This document shows, in pieces, positions 49,252 through 57,012 of a DNA stretch of 64,000 nucleotides; within the stretch, counting starts at the first letter, position 1, and each line of letters starts with the position of its first letter. The notes under the pieces were generated by a model. It had not been told where the DNA came from and made no database searches. It saw nothing but the letters and a program-made list of their open reading frames with translations. This stretch comes from Casimicrobiaceae bacterium. Its GTDB lineage: Bacteria; Pseudomonadota; Gammaproteobacteria; Burkholderiales; Casimicrobiaceae. The stretch spans positions 714,723 to 778,722 of the forward strand of contig JAPKHK010000001.1 of assembly GCA_026646885.1 (NCBI GenBank), written 5' to 3'. The translations under genes and the position numbers were made by a program.

Positions 49252-49904
49252 TGCGTGGCCGCCTCTGCCGCCGGTTCCTCGCCTTGCTCGCGGGGATCTG
49301 GCTGGGCTGGAACATCGCCTACGCTCAAACGGCGCCGACGGAATACCAGCGCGTGACCCTCGATCAGTTCATGCGCGAGAGCTTGGTCACCCTGGTCCCG
49401 CTCTCCTTCGAGATTCCGGCGAGTTACGCCCCGGTGGAATTGCCCAAAAGGCGCCCGCCGACCGCGCTCTGGTTGGAGCGTGGCTATCATGCCGAGGCAC
49501 TGCGCACTGGGCGCATGCCCAGGCAAGCGGCCCATTTCCGAGGATCGTTGGCGATCAAGGTGACCTACGACGACCAAAAGGCTAGGTTTCTGTGCGGCAA
49601 AATGAGCTGTGAAATTAGTATCAGGGACGATTTGACCCGCGCGGGCTATCGCGTCCACATGCTGGAGAAGCATGTCGTAGGTGAAACCCAGGTGATGCTG
49701 CTCAGCGCCGAAGCCGCGGCCGAACCTGGCGCGGCCCCTGCGCTTCTTTACCAAGCTTACGTCCCCTTGCGGGCAGGGATCGGGGTAGTGCAAATCACCC
49801 ACCGACCCGCGCCAGGCCTAGCCACCGAAAGCGCCGCGGTCTGGGCGCACTTCAAGGCGTCATTGACTTGGACGCCCCCCGCGTCGCCAATAGCGAAACC
49901 CTGA
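49251..49904 (+). CDS. Hypothetical exported protein (217 aa)
   Basis: I do not recognise this family. There is a signal peptide (FLALLAGIWLGWNIAYAQ), then an alpha/beta-looking domain with LVTLVPLSFEIPASYAPVEL, FRGSLAIKVTYDDQKARF and two Cys residues in CGKMSC that may pair or bind metal, and no further membrane segment. The ATG overlaps the previous stop (TGATG), so it is translationally coupled to the large repeat protein and probably functions with it in the periplasm or outer membrane. A Pro-rich tail ends the protein. Confidence 0.7.
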   Translation: MRGRLCRRFLALLAGIWLGWNIAYAQTAPTEYQRVTLDQFMRESLVTLVPLSFEIPASYAPVELPKRRPPTALWLERGYHAEALRTGRMPRQAAHFRGSLAIKVTYDDQKARFLCGKMSCEISIRDDLTRAGYRVHMLEKHVVGETQVMLLSAEAAAEPGAAPALLYQAYVPLRAGIGVVQITHRPAPGLATESAAVWAHFKASLTWTPPASPIAKP

Positions 49905-49933
49905 TCCGGAACAATCCGCCCCCCGGCCGTTTC

Positions 49934-49991
49934 GCCATCCCCCGCGCCAGGGCTTTTGCCCGAAAACCCGGAAACGCTGCCGGGGGATGGC
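49934..49991. terminator. Nested inverted repeat between convergent genes
   Basis: GCCATCCCCCG (49934-49944) and CGGGGGATGGC (49981-49991) form a perfect 11-bp outer stem. The 36-base interior includes GGGCTTTTGCCC, a small inner hairpin. It lies between the exported protein gene and convergent arsM and may terminate both, although no T-run is present. Confidence 0.4.
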
Positions 49992-50030
49992 CTCGCACCG
50001 ATAAAAAGATTTCGCTTCCCCGGTGCGACC

Positions 50031-50834
50031 TCACCGCGGGCGTTGCGCCCAGAGGGTCACGCTCAGCACTTTCAGTCCGGAGGCGCGCAGCGCGGCGATT
50101 TCTTCGCCGTCGAGGTGCTGCTCCAGCATTGCGGCCGGCAAATCGATGATGCGCTGCTGGCGAATCTCCATGGGACCAAAACCGCTGGCCGCCACGATGC
50201 GCTGGTATTCCGCAAGCGGCCGAGCGCCCGCGACACAACCGGTATAGAGCGCCGCAACTTCCTTCAGACGCTCCGGCATCACTGCGGTACTAACGATGTC
50301 GGAAACCGAGAAGTGCCCGCCTGGCTTCAGGATACGCCAGACTTCTCGAAATGCCTGGACTTTGTCCGGCACCAGATTGAAGACGCAATTGCTGATCACG
50401 ACGTCGGCTATGGCATCAGGCAGAGGCACGCGCTCGATCTCGCCGAGCAGAAATTCAATGTTGCCGTAACCAAGCTTCTCGGCATTGAGGCGCGCCTTGG
50501 CCACCATCGCTGGCGTCATGTCGACGCCGATGACCCTGCCGTTCTCTCCCACCGCCCGACGGGCGATGAAGACGTCATTGCCCGCACCCGCTCCCAAATC
50601 GACCACGGTCTGCCCCGGGGCAAGCCCGGCTGCTTCGGTCGGAACACCGCAACCCAAACCCAAGTCCGCTTCTGGAACACGCCCAGCCACATCGCGGTAG
50701 GCATCCCCGATCATCGAGGCGCCCAGATCCTCGCCACAGCAGGAGGATGGTCCGCAGCATGACACGCCGGTCCGGGCGCGAGCGATCGCGCCATATTTTT
50801 CGCGAACCACTTCCTTTAACACTTCAGCTTCCAT
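50031..50834 (-). CDS. arsM: Arsenite S-adenosylmethionine methyltransferase
   Basis: The 267-residue enzyme methylates As(III) using SAM. Motif I reads VVDLGAGAGNDVF. The three arsenic-binding cysteines expected in ArsM are at 62 (LGLGCG), 150 (ISNCVFNLVPDK) and 200 (YTGCVAGA). An extra Cys-rich N-terminal element, SCCGPSSCCG (25-34), is common in bacterial ArsM. It lies 16 bases after arsR, so the two form an operon. No arsB, acr3 or arsC is visible nearby, so this unit converts arsenite to methylated species without a dedicated pump in the window. Confidence 0.92.
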   Translation of the reverse strand: MEAEVLKEVVREKYGAIARARTGVSCCGPSSCCGEDLGASMIGDAYRDVAGRVPEADLGLGCGVPTEAAGLAPGQTVVDLGAGAGNDVFIARRAVGENGRVIGVDMTPAMVAKARLNAEKLGYGNIEFLLGEIERVPLPDAIADVVISNCVFNLVPDKVQAFREVWRILKPGGHFSVSDIVSTAVMPERLKEVAALYTGCVAGARPLAEYQRIVAASGFGPMEIRQQRIIDLPAAMLEQHLDGEEIAALRASGLKVLSVTLWAQRPR

Positions 50835-50850
50835 GTTCAGTCCTTTCCGA

Positions 50851-51171
50851 TCAACAACACCTTGGAGAGCGCCGCAGGCGCGCCTTGCCGCGCGCGCAGC
50901 AGTTGCGCGTGAGATAAGCGAGGAGCTCGTTCATCGCTTCGAAATCGGCGGCATAGTAGATGAAGCGCCCCTCCTGCCGGCCCCGAATCAATCCGGCATG
51001 CGCGAGCTCCTTGAGGTGGAAAGACAGCGTCGCCGGCGCAAGGCCAAGTTCTGCGCCGATGTCGCCGGCCGCCCGGCCGTCCTCGCCACACTCGACGAGC
51101 AAGCGAAAGATCGCCAAGCGCGTTTCTTGGGCAAGGGCAGCAAGTCGGGTGACGGCTCGTTCCGTTTCCAT
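50851..51171 (-). CDS. arsR: ArsR/SmtB-family arsenic-responsive repressor
   Basis: The 106 residues form a winged helix-turn-helix dimer repressor: LAALAQETRLAIFRLLVECGEDGRAAGDIGAELGL, the recognition helix APATLSFHLKELAHAGLI, and wing GRQEGRFIYY. The classical E-L-C-x-C-D metal site is absent. A Cys pair at 91-92 (NCC) and one at 105-106 (CC) at the C-terminus match the alternative As(III) site of AfArsR-type repressors. It precedes arsM. A perfect inverted repeat overlaps its promoter. There is no ribosome site before the ATG. Confidence 0.88.
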   Translation of the reverse strand: METERAVTRLAALAQETRLAIFRLLVECGEDGRAAGDIGAELGLAPATLSFHLKELAHAGLIRGRQEGRFIYYAADFEAMNELLAYLTRNCCARGKARLRRSPRCC

Positions 51172-51177
51172 TTTTCT

Positions 51178-51206
51178 ATAATTATCGAATTATGAATGTG
51201 TGTCAA
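51178..51206 (-). promoter_or_regulatory. arsR promoter and operator
   Basis: ATAATT-ATCG-AATTAT (51178-51193) is a perfect 6-bp inverted repeat with a 4-base spacer. It covers the -10 zone of a promoter whose -35 is TTGACA (51206-51201, minus strand). The AATTAT at 17-base spacing would start transcription at or within a base or two of the arsR ATG, so the transcript may be leaderless. Confidence 0.6.
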
Positions 51207-51300
51207 GCAGCTCGCGCCGCAGCCGTTCCCGTCCGGATCAGCGAGACACTTGCGCGGTCTCTCCTGTCCCGGCCGTAAGCCCTGTACGGTGTGTTCGCGC

Positions 51301-51329
51301 AAAAAAAACGGGCCGCACGCGGCGGCCCG
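51301..51329 (-). terminator. Rho-independent terminator of iscRA
   Basis: On the minus strand CGGGCCGC-loop-GCGGCCCG (8-bp perfect stem, 5-base loop) is followed by eight T. It lies 41 bases after the iscA stop and separates it from arsRM. Confidence 0.9.
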
Positions 51330-51369
51330 GTCTGACCTCATCTGCTGGGTGGTCGAGCGATCCCGCACC

Positions 51370-51693
51370 TCAAACGCTGAAACTCTCCCCGCAGCCGCAC
51401 TGGGCCTTGACATTGGGGTTGTTGAACTTGAATCCCTCGGAGAGGCCTTCGCGGGTGTAGTCGAGCACGGTGCCTTCGAGGAAAGGCAAGCTCTCATTGG
51501 CCACGACCAGGGTCACGCCATGGCTGTCGAAGCGCTGGTCCTCGGCACCCACTTGGTCGGCGAAATCGAGTTTGTAGGCAAATCCCGAGCAACCGCTTTT
51601 GCTCACACCGACCCGCAAGCCGATCTTGCCGGCTTGCGCGGTGAGAACTTTGCGAACATGCTCGGCGGCTCTTTCGGTGAGACTGATACTCAT
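51370..51693 (-). CDS. iscA: A-type iron-sulfur carrier protein (IscA family)
   Basis: This 107-residue scaffold/carrier delivers Fe-S clusters to apoproteins. The three family cysteines are present: Cys35 (SGCSGF), Cys99 and Cys101 (CGCGESF). The ATG at 51693 fits family length; the longer open frame runs through the gap into iscR. It follows iscR by 28 bases, so it is probably under IscR control. An assignment as iscA rather than erpA or sufA rests on this gene order; iscS, iscU, hscBA and fdx are not beside it. Confidence 0.87.
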   Translation of the reverse strand: MSISLTERAAEHVRKVLTAQAGKIGLRVGVSKSGCSGFAYKLDFADQVGAEDQRFDSHGVTLVVANESLPFLEGTVLDYTREGLSEGFKFNNPNVKAQCGCGESFSV

Positions 51694-51721
51694 GCTTCCC
51701 TTTCCTCTCGGTGTCAAGAAT

Positions 51722-52210
51722 CTATGCGGCGGCGGGCACCGGCTCGCGCTGCGTTTCAGGTTTTTCCCGAACGATCTGCACCGGCGCCGCGCCCGCATTC
51801 ATGGCGGCTTGATGCGGAGCAACCAACTGAGCCAGATTCACGCCCTGCATATAAGCGAAGATGTGGTCGTTGAGGCCAGTCCAAAGATCGTGCGTGAGGC
51901 AGCGATGGTCGTCGTGGCAATTCTGCATGCCCCCACAGCGGGTTTGGTCTATGGGTTCATCCACGGCGACGATGACATCGGCCACGGTAATGGCGTCGGA
52001 CTTGCGCGCCAGGTTGTAACCGCCACCCGGGCCGCGTACGCTCTTCACCAGGCCGGCGCGGCGCAATTTGCCAAAGAGTTGTTCGAGGTAAGACAGGGAA
52101 ATGCTCTGCCGGCCACTGATTTCCGCCAGAGTGACGGGACCCTCGTGGTGATTGAGCGCGAGGTCGATCATGGCGGTGACGGCAAAGCGACCTTTGGTGG
52201 TGAGTCTCAT
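51722..52210 (-). CDS. iscR: Fe-S cluster-sensing regulator IscR (Rrf2 family)
   Basis: The 162 residues have an N-terminal winged helix (RLTTKGRFAVTAMIDLALNH) with the recognition region SISLSYLEQLFGKLRRAGLV and wing RGPGGGYNLA. The [2Fe-2S] ligands are Cys92, Cys98 and Cys104 with His107 (CGGMQNCHDDHRCLTH). It represses its own promoter when holding the cluster in model systems. A palindrome covers the -10 zone upstream. The gene heads a short operon with iscA. Confidence 0.95.
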   Translation of the reverse strand: MRLTTKGRFAVTAMIDLALNHHEGPVTLAEISGRQSISLSYLEQLFGKLRRAGLVKSVRGPGGGYNLARKSDAITVADVIVAVDEPIDQTRCGGMQNCHDDHRCLTHDLWTGLNDHIFAYMQGVNLAQLVAPHQAAMNAGAAPVQIVREKPETQREPVPAAA

Positions 52211-52233
52211 GGCAAACCTTTCATGACGGGATG

Positions 52234-52272
52234 GGTAAATTGATTTTAGTCAAGCTTTACCAATTCTGTCAA
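52234..52272 (-). promoter_or_regulatory. iscR promoter with candidate IscR site
   Basis: On the minus strand TTGACA (52272-52267), 18 bases, then TAAAAT (52248-52243). A 28-base inverted repeat with GGTAAA/TTTACC outer arms and TTGA/TCAA inner arms (52234-52261) overlaps the -10. Its GACTAAAAT core resembles half of the type 1 IscR consensus, consistent with autoregulation. Confidence 0.65.
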
Positions 52273-52299
52273 CAATAATGTTTTTGCGACGCAACCGAC

Positions 52300-53052
52300 C
52301 TATTCCAGCGCCTTGTTCAGTTCCTTGGCGTCAAAATCCCGGTCTTCCTCGACCGCGTCCGGACATTCGATGCCCGCCTGAGTGAGGCGCTCGCAGAGCT
52401 TGCCCAGGCGGTGGTCGGTGACCATGGTGTGATCCAAGAGTGCGTGCAGGGCCTGCACCACCGGGTCGTTCATGTCGGCGCTGATGGCGTAGGCGGAAAA
52501 ACCAATCCGCTCGGCGGCGCGCTCGCGACGCTCGGCCTGGGCGCCGTCGATGATCCGCGCGGGAATACCGATGGCCGTGGCACCTACCGGCACGTCGCGC
52601 ACCACCACGGCATTGGAGCCGATCTTCGCGCCCTCACCGATCTCTATGGGCCCCAGGACCTTGGCACCGGCACCAATGACCACCCCTTTGCCCAGCGTCG
52701 GGTGGCGCTTACCCTTGTTCCAGGACGTGCCGCCGAGGGTCACGCCGTGGTAGAGCGTGCACTCGTCGCCAATCACCGCCGTTTCGCCGATGACGATACC
52801 CATGCCGTGGTCGATGAATACCCGCCGGCCAATTTCCGCGCCAGGATGGATTTCGATGCCCGTCAGCCAGCGCGACAGATGCGACACGAAGCGCGCGAAC
52901 CAGCGCAGTCCGGCCTTCCAGCAGCGGTGCGCAAAGCGGTGCCAGGCCAGCGCGTGCAGACCGGGATAACAGGTCAGCACCTCCCAGCGGGTGCGGGCGG
53001 CGGGGTCGCGTTCGAACACGACGCGGATATCTTCACGCAGACGGGAGAACAT
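52300..53052 (-). CDS. cysE: Serine O-acetyltransferase
   Basis: The 250-residue enzyme makes O-acetylserine for cysteine synthesis. The N-terminal helical part ([21 protein letters not shown]) precedes the left-handed beta-helix with hexapeptide repeats: [31 protein letters not shown], then [11 protein letters not shown] and [24 protein letters not shown]. The ATG at 53052 fits the family N-terminus. It precedes iscR by 89 bases; pairing with iscR is frequent and links cysteine (sulfur donor) with Fe-S assembly. Confidence 0.95.
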   Translation of the reverse strand: MFSRLREDIRVVFERDPAARTRWEVLTCYPGLHALAWHRFAHRCWKAGLRWFARFVSHLSRWLTGIEIHPGAEIGRRVFIDHGMGIVIGETAVIGDECTLYHGVTLGGTSWNKGKRHPTLGKGVVIGAGAKVLGPIEIGEGAKIGSNAVVVRDVPVGATAIGIPARIIDGAQAERRERAAERIGFSAYAISADMNDPVVQALHALLDHTMVTDHRLGKLCERLTQAGIECPDAVEEDRDFDAKELNKALE

Positions 53053-53234
53053 CGCCAAATAGTACCAATTTGGTACTAGAAAGGTCAAACGCTGGCGGGC
53101 CGGGCCGACCTTGCCTCGGCGCGGCCAGCTTCAACACCCCACCTGGGCGAGCGGCAAGCGCTTCGCGGCCTGCGGTGGTTACCGTAAATCACGCCGCGGG
53201 GCGCGCGATCGGGTTCGCCATTTGGGCAAACGCC

Positions 53235-53654
53235 TCATTGCGGCAAAACCTGCATGTCGTACACGCGCTCGCCCGCATAACAAACGCCAAAGCCGCCACC
53301 CGTGTCGCCTTTCACCTCGCAGCGCATAGTGGTGCCATCCGGGGCATTGAGGAGCGCCAGGCCACTACCGGCCGGGCCGTGGGTAACGATGGTGCCGCCC
53401 CCACCCGCCGCGCGCCAACGCCCTGCGCCAAAGCCAATGCTGAAACTGGTGGTGTCATGGGGTCGCGTGCCGACCCAGGTACCGGTGTAAGTTTTGCTGC
53501 CGGCGTAAACCGTCATTTGCCCGGTGCTGCCGTCCGTGCTGCGCAGCACCCCATGCGCTGATTCGCCGCCTTCGCGGGCGACGAGCTTGAGCGAAGCGGT
53601 GCTGGTGCAGCCGGCAAGCAGCAAAGCCAGGGCCGTCAGAGTGAGTTTGCGCAT
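53235..53654 (-). CDS. Small hypothetical lipoprotein (139 aa)
   Basis: This is a signal peptide with lipobox LLAGC (Cys16) followed by a Gly/Thr-rich, beta-type domain. Features include GGESAHGVLRSTDGSTGQMTVY, FSIGFGAGRWRAAGGGGTIV and two Cys residues near the C-terminus (RCEVKG, GVCYAGER) that may form a disulfide. The ATG at 53654 is chosen because it starts the signal peptide. The family is not recognised. It has its own transcription unit, downstream of dnaE2 and upstream of cysE. Confidence 0.72.
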   Translation of the reverse strand: MRKLTLTALALLLAGCTSTASLKLVAREGGESAHGVLRSTDGSTGQMTVYAGSKTYTGTWVGTRPHDTTSFSIGFGAGRWRAAGGGGTIVTHGPAGSGLALLNAPDGTTMRCEVKGDTGGGFGVCYAGERVYDMQVLPQ

Positions 53655-53731
53655 AAACCCTCCGTCTCGGGGGAAGTGAACGGATCCATTATCGCCGTGT
53701 TGGAACATCGTGTTAAGCACTGCGGCCTCGA

Positions 53732-56700
53732 TTAGTGAAAATCCCGGCTCCTCGTCTTTAAGCGTCCGAGCAAGTCGCTCAAGTCCACCAAGCGGCCAGC
53801 GATCAAGTGAATCACTTCGCCTTGGCGTTCGAGTTTGCCGTACACCCCCAAAAGCTGCGCGACGAGGAGTTCGCGCCGCTGGCGTTGGGCGAGATCGCGC
53901 CAGATCACCACATTGACCATGCCGGTTTCGTCTTCGAGGGTGACGAAGGTGACGCCGCTTTGGGTATCCGGCCGCTGCCGGCAAGTGACCAGCCCCGCGA
54001 CGCGGGCAATGCGCCCATGCGGCAAAGCGGCGATTTCGCCGGCGGACAAAAGGCGGCGGCGGCGCAAGCCTTCGCGCAGCACGGCCAGCGGATGTCGTCC
54101 CAGCGTGAGACCCAGGGTGGCGTAGTCGGCGACGATGTTTTCGCCTTCGCTGGGAGCGCGCAAACGCGGCGGCGTTTCATCGAAGCTCGCCCCGGCAAGA
54201 AGCGGCGGCAGACGCTCGATGCCCGCCACTTCCCAGGCAGCGCGGCGGCGATGCCCGGCGAGATTCGCCAAGGCCCCGGCCGCGGCCAGCGCACCCAATT
54301 CGCCGCGATCGAGGGCGGCGCGCTGCGCCAAATCCGGCGCATCGGCAAAAACGCACTCGGTACGCGCGGCGACGATACGTTCCGCCGCTGCTTCGTTGAA
54401 ACCTTTCACGCGGTTCAAGCCTAAGCGCAGCGCCGGCTTGCCATCGGCTGCTTCGAGCGCACATGCCCAGCCGCTGACCGTGACATCGGCGGGCAGCACG
54501 TTCACGCCATGGCGCTGGGCATCCTGCACCAATTGGCTGGCGCTGTAAAAACCCATGGGCAGGGAATTCAAAAGCGCCGCGCAAAACGCCGCCGGGTGAT
54601 GCTTTTTGAGCCAGGCCGAGACATACACCAGCAGTGCAAAACTTGCCGCATGCGATTCGGGAAAACCGTATTCGCCAAAGCCCTGGATCTGGGCGAAGAT
54701 CTGCCGCGCGAAGTCCTCGCTGTAGCCGCGCTCGCGCATGCCGCAAATGAGCCGCTCCTCGAAATGTCCCAAACCGCCTTTGCGTTTCCACGCCGCCATG
54801 GAACGGCGCAGTTGATCGGCTTCGCCCGGCGTGAAGCCGGCCGCCACCACCGCGAGCTGCATCACCTGCTCCTGAAAAATCGGCACCCCCAGGGTGCGCT
54901 CCAGCACACCGCGCACCGCTTCCGAAGGATAAGTGACGGGCTCCAGCCCCTGCCGGCGGCGCAAATAAGGATGCACCATGCCGCCTTGTATCGGCCCCGG
55001 GCGCACGATGGCTACTTCCACCACCAGGTCGTAGAAATTCTCCGGTTTGAGCCGCGGCAGCATGGCCATTTGCGCCCGCGATTCAATCTGAAAGACACCC
55101 ACGGTATCGCTATGGCCGATCATCTCGTACACGACCGGGTCTTCAGCGGGAATGTCCTGCATCACGAGCGGCCGGCCGCGCCATTGCGAAACGAGGGTCA
55201 ATGTGCGGCGTATGGCCGAAAGCATGCCCAGGGCGAGGCAATCGACTTTCAGAAGGCCCAGGGCATCGAGATCGTCCTTGTCCCACTGAATGACGGTGCG
55301 CTCGGGCATGCTGGCGTTTTCGATCGGCACCATGCGGCACAAAGGCCCGCGCGAAATGACGAAGCCGCCCACATGCTGCGAGAGGTGCCGCGGAAAACGC
55401 TGCAAGGCATTGGCCAGATGCAAGAGGTTTTGCACCACCGGGCTTCCCGGATCGAGACCGCATTCGGCAATGCGCTCAGGCATCACTTTGCGTCCGTCGT
55501 GCCAGGAGAAATTTTTGGCCAGGCGATCGACTTGTTCGAGATCGAGCCCCAGCGCCTTGCCCACGTCGCGGATGGCACTCTTCGGGCGATAGGTGATGAC
55601 GGTGGCAGCCAGCGCCGCGCGGTCGCGGCCGTATTTGGCGTAGATGTATTGCATCACTTCTTCGCGGCGCTGATGCTCGAAATCGACATCGATATCCGGC
55701 GGCTCGTTGCGCTCGCGGGAAATGAAGCGCTCGAAAAGCATGCTCATGCGCGAGGGGTCCACCTCGGTGATAAAAAGCGCATAACACACCGCCGAATTGG
55801 CCGCCGACCCCCGCCCCTGGCACAGAATGCCGCGCCCCTTGGCAAAGGCGACGATGTCGTGCACGGTCAGAAAATAGGCTTCGTATTGCAGCTCGGCGAT
55901 CAGCGCGAGCTCGTGTTCGACGAGATCGCGCACGCGCGCCGGCACACCCGCCGGAAAGCGCTTTCGCAAACCCGCTTCGGTGAGCTTGCGCAAATGGCTG
56001 CTGGCGGTTTCGCCTGCCGGCACCAGATCTTCGGGATATTCGTAGCGCAAGCTGTCGAGCGAAAAAGTGCAACGCTCGGCAATGGCCACCGTCTGCGCCA
56101 AAAGCTCGGGCGGATAAATGCCGGCCAGCACTGCGCGCGCGCGCAAATGCCGCTCGCCATTGGGAAACAGCCGATAACCCGCCGCCGCCACCGGCAGCTT
56201 GTGGCGTATGGCGGTGACGGTATCTTGCAGCGCGCGGCGGGCGCGCACATGCATGTGGACGTCGCCCGCCGCAACGCAGGGCAGCGCAAAACGCGCGCTC
56301 AAGGCTTGCACCGCGGCGAGCCAGCGGCGGTCTCCGGCCCGCGCCAGAAGCTCAACGGCAATCCAGCTCCGTGCGGAAAATTGTTCCTTGAACCACGTTG
56401 CATGCGCGGCATCGGCCACAACCGCGCCCGGCCCGCGCGCTGGCAGCCACAGGGCCAAGCAGCGCGGTGCCAAGGTTTCGACATCCGCCCGATGCAAGAG
56501 ATAGCTGCCCTTCTCCGCCTGCCGCCGGCCCCGGGTGATGAGTTCGCACAAATCGCCGTAGCTCTCGCGTTCGGTGGCGAGCAACACCACCCGCGGGCCA
56601 TCGACCAGCGCGATCTCGGCTCCGAGGATGAGCGGCAACCCCGCTTCCTTGGCCGCTTCGTGCGCCCGCACCACCCCGGCCAGGGAACACTCGTCGGTGA

Positions 56701-56818
56701 TCGCCAATGCCGTGTAACCCAGCGCCAGCGCCCGCTCGACCAATTCCTCGGGCAACGAGGCGCCGCGCAGGAAAGTGAAGCTGGACAGGCAATGCAGTTC
56801 GGCGTAGGCGGGAAGCAC
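53732..56818 (-). CDS. dnaE2: Error-prone DNA polymerase III alpha subunit (DnaE2/ImuC)
   Basis: The 1028 residues form the translesion polymerase of the ImuABC mutasome. The N-terminal PHP domain starts [23 protein letters not shown], as in DnaE2 proteins. The catalytic core has [10 protein letters not shown] and the third acidic residue in [10 protein letters not shown]. The C-terminal OB domain ([27 protein letters not shown]) is typical, and no C-terminal clamp/tau tail extends beyond it. A 22-base inverted repeat lies just upstream of the ATG. Its partner imuB is 2.5 kb away on the same strand, with two opposite-strand genes between them. Confidence 0.94.
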   Translation of the reverse strand: MLPAYAELHCLSSFTFLRGASLPEELVERALALGYTALAITDECSLAGVVRAHEAAKEAGLPLILGAEIALVDGPRVVLLATERESYGDLCELITRGRRQAEKGSYLLHRADVETLAPRCLALWLPARGPGAVVADAAHATWFKEQFSARSWIAVELLARAGDRRWLAAVQALSARFALPCVAAGDVHMHVRARRALQDTVTAIRHKLPVAAAGYRLFPNGERHLRARAVLAGIYPPELLAQTVAIAERCTFSLDSLRYEYPEDLVPAGETASSHLRKLTEAGLRKRFPAGVPARVRDLVEHELALIAELQYEAYFLTVHDIVAFAKGRGILCQGRGSAANSAVCYALFITEVDPSRMSMLFERFISRERNEPPDIDVDFEHQRREEVMQYIYAKYGRDRAALAATVITYRPKSAIRDVGKALGLDLEQVDRLAKNFSWHDGRKVMPERIAECGLDPGSPVVQNLLHLANALQRFPRHLSQHVGGFVISRGPLCRMVPIENASMPERTVIQWDKDDLDALGLLKVDCLALGMLSAIRRTLTLVSQWRGRPLVMQDIPAEDPVVYEMIGHSDTVGVFQIESRAQMAMLPRLKPENFYDLVVEVAIVRPGPIQGGMVHPYLRRRQGLEPVTYPSEAVRGVLERTLGVPIFQEQVMQLAVVAAGFTPGEADQLRRSMAAWKRKGGLGHFEERLICGMRERGYSEDFARQIFAQIQGFGEYGFPESHAASFALLVYVSAWLKKHHPAAFCAALLNSLPMGFYSASQLVQDAQRHGVNVLPADVTVSGWACALEAADGKPALRLGLNRVKGFNEAAAERIVAARTECVFADAPDLAQRAALDRGELGALAAAGALANLAGHRRRAAWEVAGIERLPPLLAGASFDETPPRLRAPSEGENIVADYATLGLTLGRHPLAVLREGLRRRRLLSAGEIAALPHGRIARVAGLVTCRQRPDTQSGVTFVTLEDETGMVNVVIWRDLAQRQRRELLVAQLLGVYGKLERQGEVIHLIAGRLVDLSDLLGRLKTRSRDFH

Positions 56819-56840
56819 GGCGGGTCTTGACTAGGGGCAT

Positions 56841-56862
56841 ATACCGAACAAATATACGGTAT
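56841..56862. promoter_or_regulatory. Inverted repeat upstream of dnaE2, candidate SOS or other operator
   Basis: ATACCG and CGGTAT form a perfect 6-bp inverted repeat with a 10-base AT-rich spacer, 23 bases before the dnaE2 ATG. It is not the canonical CTGT-N8-ACAG LexA box. It could serve dnaE2 and the divergent carboxypeptidase gene. Confidence 0.45.
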
Positions 56863-57012
56863 GCGCCCAAAAACCGAAAGCACCGGCCGTCGGCGGAAAA
56901 ACACCGATCGAAACCAGGCGATTGCATCCAAAGCAACAAGCTTGCTTGACGCCGTCCATTACCCCAAGGACACTAGCGCCATCGCCATTCAGAACCCCAA
57001 GAAGGCAAGCTT

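Noticed and set aside
54509..56830. 773-codon open frame opposite dnaE2
   Set aside because: It is antisense to a clear polymerase gene and contains no domain; long antisense frames are expected in GC-rich genes.
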